A stretch of DNA of 26,897 nucleotides from Chloroflexota bacterium. GTDB lineage: Bacteria > Chloroflexota > Dormibacteria > CF-121. A model generated the notes under the pieces. The model saw only the letters and a list, made by a program, of their open reading frames with translations. It had not been told where the DNA came from and ran no database searches. Positions 24,459-26,897 of this stretch are shown here, piece by piece; the first letter of the stretch is position 1; each line of letters starts with the position of its first letter. The position numbers and the translations under genes are program-made. The stretch spans positions 1 to 26,897 of the forward strand of contig VBGO01000062.1 of assembly GCA_005882525.1 (NCBI GenBank), given 5' to 3'.

Positions 24459-25420
24459 GTCCCGTCCTCCTTCCGCAACAGTGCATCCAGGTATTGTCCG
24501 GGATCGAAGCGATTGAGGTCATCGAGGCCCTCGCCGATGCCGACCAGTTTCACCGGCACCGACAGGTCCTCCTCGATACTAAGCACAACGCCGGCCTTAG
24601 CGCTGCCGTCCATTTTCGTCACCGCCAGTCCGGTGAGACCGATCGCCTCCTGGAAGACCTTGACCTGCTGTGCCGAGTTCTGGCCGACATGCGCGTCGAG
24701 CACCGCGAGGACTTCCTGCGGCGCCTGCTCATCGAGCCGCTGCAGCACACGGCGGACCTTGCGTAGCTCTTCCATCAGGTCGGTTCGTGTGTGCAACCGG
24801 CCGGCGGTATCGATGATCACCAGGTCCTTGCCGCGGGCGCGCGCCGCCTGGACGGCGTCGAAGGCCACCGCTCCCGGGTCAGCCCCGGGCCCGTGTGCCA
24901 CCACCTCGACCTGTGCCCGCTCGCCCCAGAGCCGGAGCTGCTCGATGGCGGCCGCCCGATAGGTGTCGCCCGCAGCCAGCAGTGGCCGCCGGCCCTCGCG
25001 CTGCAGCAAGTGGGCGAGCTTTCCGATCGTGGTCGTCTTGCCCGAGCCGTTGACCCCGACGACGAGCATGACCGCCGGGGCGCCACGCAGATTGAGGTCG
25101 CGCGGTCGCGCGGCCATCTGCTTGCCGAGGTCCGCTTTCAGATAGCCGAGCGCATCGGCGGGTGTGCGCAGGTGGGCGCCCGCCGCCTGCCGGCGCAGGT
25201 CCCCGACCACGCGCTCGGTGGTTGGAACGCCCGCATCCGCCGCGATCAGGCTGGTTTCGAGGTCGTCCCAGAAGGCGGTATCGAGCGCCGGACGGCCGAA
25301 GACCTCCTTGAGGTCGGCCACGTATGCCTGGCGACCGGCATCCAGGGTCTTCGAGAAGCGCGTCCAGAATCCCTGGCGCTCGTTCGGCGCCGCGGCATTC
25401 GGGTCAGGCGGAGCGTTCAC
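24455..25420 (-). CDS. ftsY: SRP receptor FtsY
   Basis: Membrane-associated SRP-family GTPase that receives Ffh-bound ribosomes. The 321-residue protein has a short N-terminal segment, no acidic A-domain of the E. coli kind, an N-domain with FWTRFSKTLDAGR and WDDLETSLIAADAGV, and a G-domain with GVNGSGKT (122-129), GDTYRAAAIEQL (151-162), DTAGRLHTRTDLMEEL and VTKMDGSAKAGVVLS. The C-terminus has LVGIGEGLDDLNRFDPGQYLDALL. The start is GTG 25420, overlapping smc by 17 bases. Confidence 0.97.
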   Translation of the reverse strand: MNAPPDPNAAAPNERQGFWTRFSKTLDAGRQAYVADLKEVFGRPALDTAFWDDLETSLIAADAGVPTTERVVGDLRRQAAGAHLRTPADALGYLKADLGKQMAARPRDLNLRGAPAVMLVVGVNGSGKTTTIGKLAHLLQREGRRPLLAAGDTYRAAAIEQLRLWGERAQVEVVAHGPGADPGAVAFDAVQAARARGKDLVIIDTAGRLHTRTDLMEELRKVRRVLQRLDEQAPQEVLAVLDAHVGQNSAQQVKVFQEAIGLTGLAVTKMDGSAKAGVVLSIEEDLSVPVKLVGIGEGLDDLNRFDPGQYLDALLRKEDGT

Positions 25421-26897
25421 CTACCGGAATCAAGGCGTCCTGGTGCAGGCGGACCGACACGATGCGAGAGATGCCATGGTCGGCGAGCGTCACGCCGTAG
25501 AGCACCTCCGCCTGCGCCATCGTCGAGTGGTTATGGGTCACGATCAGGAACTGCTGGTCCCTCGAAAGCCGCTTCAACACGCGGTTGAATCGAACCACGT
25601 TGGCATCGTCCAGCGCGGCATCGACCTCATCGAGGACGTAGAAGGGGCTGGGATTGACGGCCTGCAGGGCGAAGAGGAACGCCAGGGCGGTCAACGCCCG
25701 CTCACCGCCGGAGAGCAGCGTGAGCGGTTGCAGCCGCTTGCCGGGAGTCTGCGCCAGGATCTCGACGCCGTCATCCAGCCGGTTCGCATTCGGCTGGGAT
25801 TCGAGCCGCAGCGTGGCGCGCCCGCCTTCGAAAAGCTCGCCGAAGAATTCCTGGAAGTTGACGGCGACCGATTGAAAGACGGTCCGGAATCGGGTATCGA
25901 TCTCCTCTTCGAGTCGCTCGCGCAGGTCACCGAGCTGGGCCGCGGCGGCCTCCAGGTCCGCCAGCTGCGCCGCCAGGCTCTCGCACCGCTCGCTCACCTG
26001 GGCATATTCCTCCGGCGCAAGGAGATTGACCGCGCCCATCGCGTCGAGGCGTCGTTGCAACCGGGAGACCTCCCGCTCGGTTTTCTGCCAATCGACCTCC
26101 TCGATCGGTTCGGCCTCGTCGTCAACCTGCTGCCCACCTTCGCGAAGCGCCTGGGCGCAGCGGCCGACTTCGGCCTGGGCAGCCTCCCCATCCGCGACGG
26201 ATGCCGTCCAGGCGTCGTCGGCGTGGGCGAGCTCGACCTGCAGCGTGACGTTGCGCTGCTCGTCGTCCCGGAGCTGGGTTTCGAATGCGGTTAGCGTTTC
26301 GCCGTCCGGGAGATGCGCCGACTCCAGCGCCGTCAGCTCGGCCTGCAACGCCCCCGAGGTCTCGAGCCACTGGCGCCGCTCCTCGTTGATGAGTGAAGGC
26401 TGCACGGCCAGCTCCGATTCCACCGCACGACGCTGAGCCAGCTCATCGCCGTGCGATTGGAGGACCTGTCGAGCCCGCTCGAGCTGGCGACCGAGGTCGT
26501 CCGACCGCTGACGCGCCAGCGCCGCCCGCAGCTCGGTCTCCTGGCGACTCGCCACCAGCTGGCGCACGCTCGCCGCGGCCCCGAGCATCTGCTGCTCGAG
26601 CTCACCAAGTCCCTGGTCGGCGGCCTGTTCGGCGTCGGCCAGCGCACGCTGGCGGGTTAGCGTGTCGACCTGCAACTGCTCGGCCTGCCCCAGTAGCCCG
26701 CCGACCCGAATCAGCTGCTGCCGCAGCTGCGCCTCCTGCGGGCTTTCCCGCTGGAGCGCCTCAGTCGCCGCCGCCAGGGCTCCGGCCGCCTGCGCCGCCG
26801 CGGTCCGCGCATCGTTGACCCGGGCGAGCATCGCTTGCCGCTCGGCGGTCAATGCCGCTCGCTCGCCGGCACGTTCTTCGACGGCCTCGGCCGCCTC
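25404..26897 (-). CDS. smc: Chromosome segregation ATPase SMC, C-terminal part (5' end cut by window)
   Basis: Condensin ATPase that organises the chromosome; only the last 498 codons are in the window. The visible part begins in the returning coiled coil (Ala/Glu/Gln/Arg-rich, residues QAMLARVNDARTAAAQ and on). It then passes QRRLDAMGAVNLLAPEEYAQV, the usual coil-to-head junction, and enters the C-terminal head. There it has the ABC signature LSGGERALTALAFLFA, Walker B PFYVLDEVDAALDDANV and the switch LIVTHNHSTMAQAEVLYGVTL. The frame is open to the window edge at 26897. smc-ftsY is a conserved pair. Confidence 0.97.
   Translation of the reverse strand, partial: EAAEAVEERAGERAALTAERQAMLARVNDARTAAAQAAGALAAATEALQRESPQEAQLRQQLIRVGGLLGQAEQLQVDTLTRQRALADAEQAADQGLGELEQQMLGAAASVRQLVASRQETELRAALARQRSDDLGRQLERARQVLQSHGDELAQRRAVESELAVQPSLINEERRQWLETSGALQAELTALESAHLPDGETLTAFETQLRDDEQRNVTLQVELAHADDAWTASVADGEAAQAEVGRCAQALREGGQQVDDEAEPIEEVDWQKTEREVSRLQRRLDAMGAVNLLAPEEYAQVSERCESLAAQLADLEAAAAQLGDLRERLEEEIDTRFRTVFQSVAVNFQEFFGELFEGGRATLRLESQPNANRLDDGVEILAQTPGKRLQPLTLLSGGERALTALAFLFALQAVNPSPFYVLDEVDAALDDANVVRFNRVLKRLSRDQQFLIVTHNHSTMAQAEVLYGVTLADHGISRIVSVRLHQDALIPVGERSA

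Overview
The window is a GC-rich bacterial chromosome segment packed with conserved housekeeping genes. Almost all lie on the minus strand with very short gaps or overlaps. Gene order (smc-ftsY-ylxM-ffh-rpsP-khpA-rimM-trmD-rplS-rnhB-yraN, comM-dprA-topA, and rpsB-tsf-pyrH-frr-uppS-cdsA-dxr-rseP-ispG-proS-rel), a short EF-Ts, an archaeal/eukaryotic-type ProRS and the frequent use of GTG/TTG starts fit a high-GC lineage of the Chloroflexota / Ca. Dormibacterota / Actinomycetota sort. That placement is inference; no rRNA or tRNA gene is present to test it.

Reading in the direction of minus-strand transcription (right to left). Positions 26897-24067 hold the C-terminal part of smc (cut by the window edge), ftsY, a DUF2007 gene and a 43-residue single-helix membrane protein with an apparent CTG start. 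Positions 24038-19077 are the signal-recognition / ribosome-assembly operon: ylxM, ffh, rpsP, khpA, rimM, trmD, rplS, rnhB, yraN. Positions 16671-19045 carry the only plus-strand genes: a hexapeptide-repeat acyltransferase, a 61-residue zinc-ribbon protein, a CoA-pyrophosphatase-like Nudix hydrolase and a double-SIS protein, all overlapping. With a divergent four-helix membrane protein (16609-16154) they interrupt the usual yraN-comM junction. Positions 16119-11364 are comM, a broken dprA and topA. Positions 11207-1 are rpsB-tsf-pyrH-frr-uppS-cdsA-dxr-rseP-ispG-proS and the start of a bifunctional rel. This run joins translation (S2, EF-Ts, RRF, ProRS), nucleotide supply (UMP kinase), isoprenoid synthesis (Dxr, IspG), the lipid carrier (UppS), phospholipid synthesis (CdsA), membrane proteolysis (RseP) and the stringent response.

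The most notable part is dprA. Its N-terminal domain is missing, its 5' end contains an 11-bp-arm palindrome of the interspersed GC-rich type, the conserved Rossmann loop is broken by a frameshift with a small apparent loss, and the linker to the C-terminal domain is encoded by 62 bp of unbroken pyrimidine-purine alternation with strong Z-DNA potential. Other points of interest are NTGA stop/start overlaps using all four start codons including CTG, a perfect dyad with the ylxM start codon in its loop, a likely leaderless comM promoter, and the inserted plus-strand cassette. I found no CRISPR array, insertion sequence, tRNA or rRNA. I do not see a convincing new multi-gene defence or mobile system; the plus-strand cassette is the best candidate for an undescribed functional unit.
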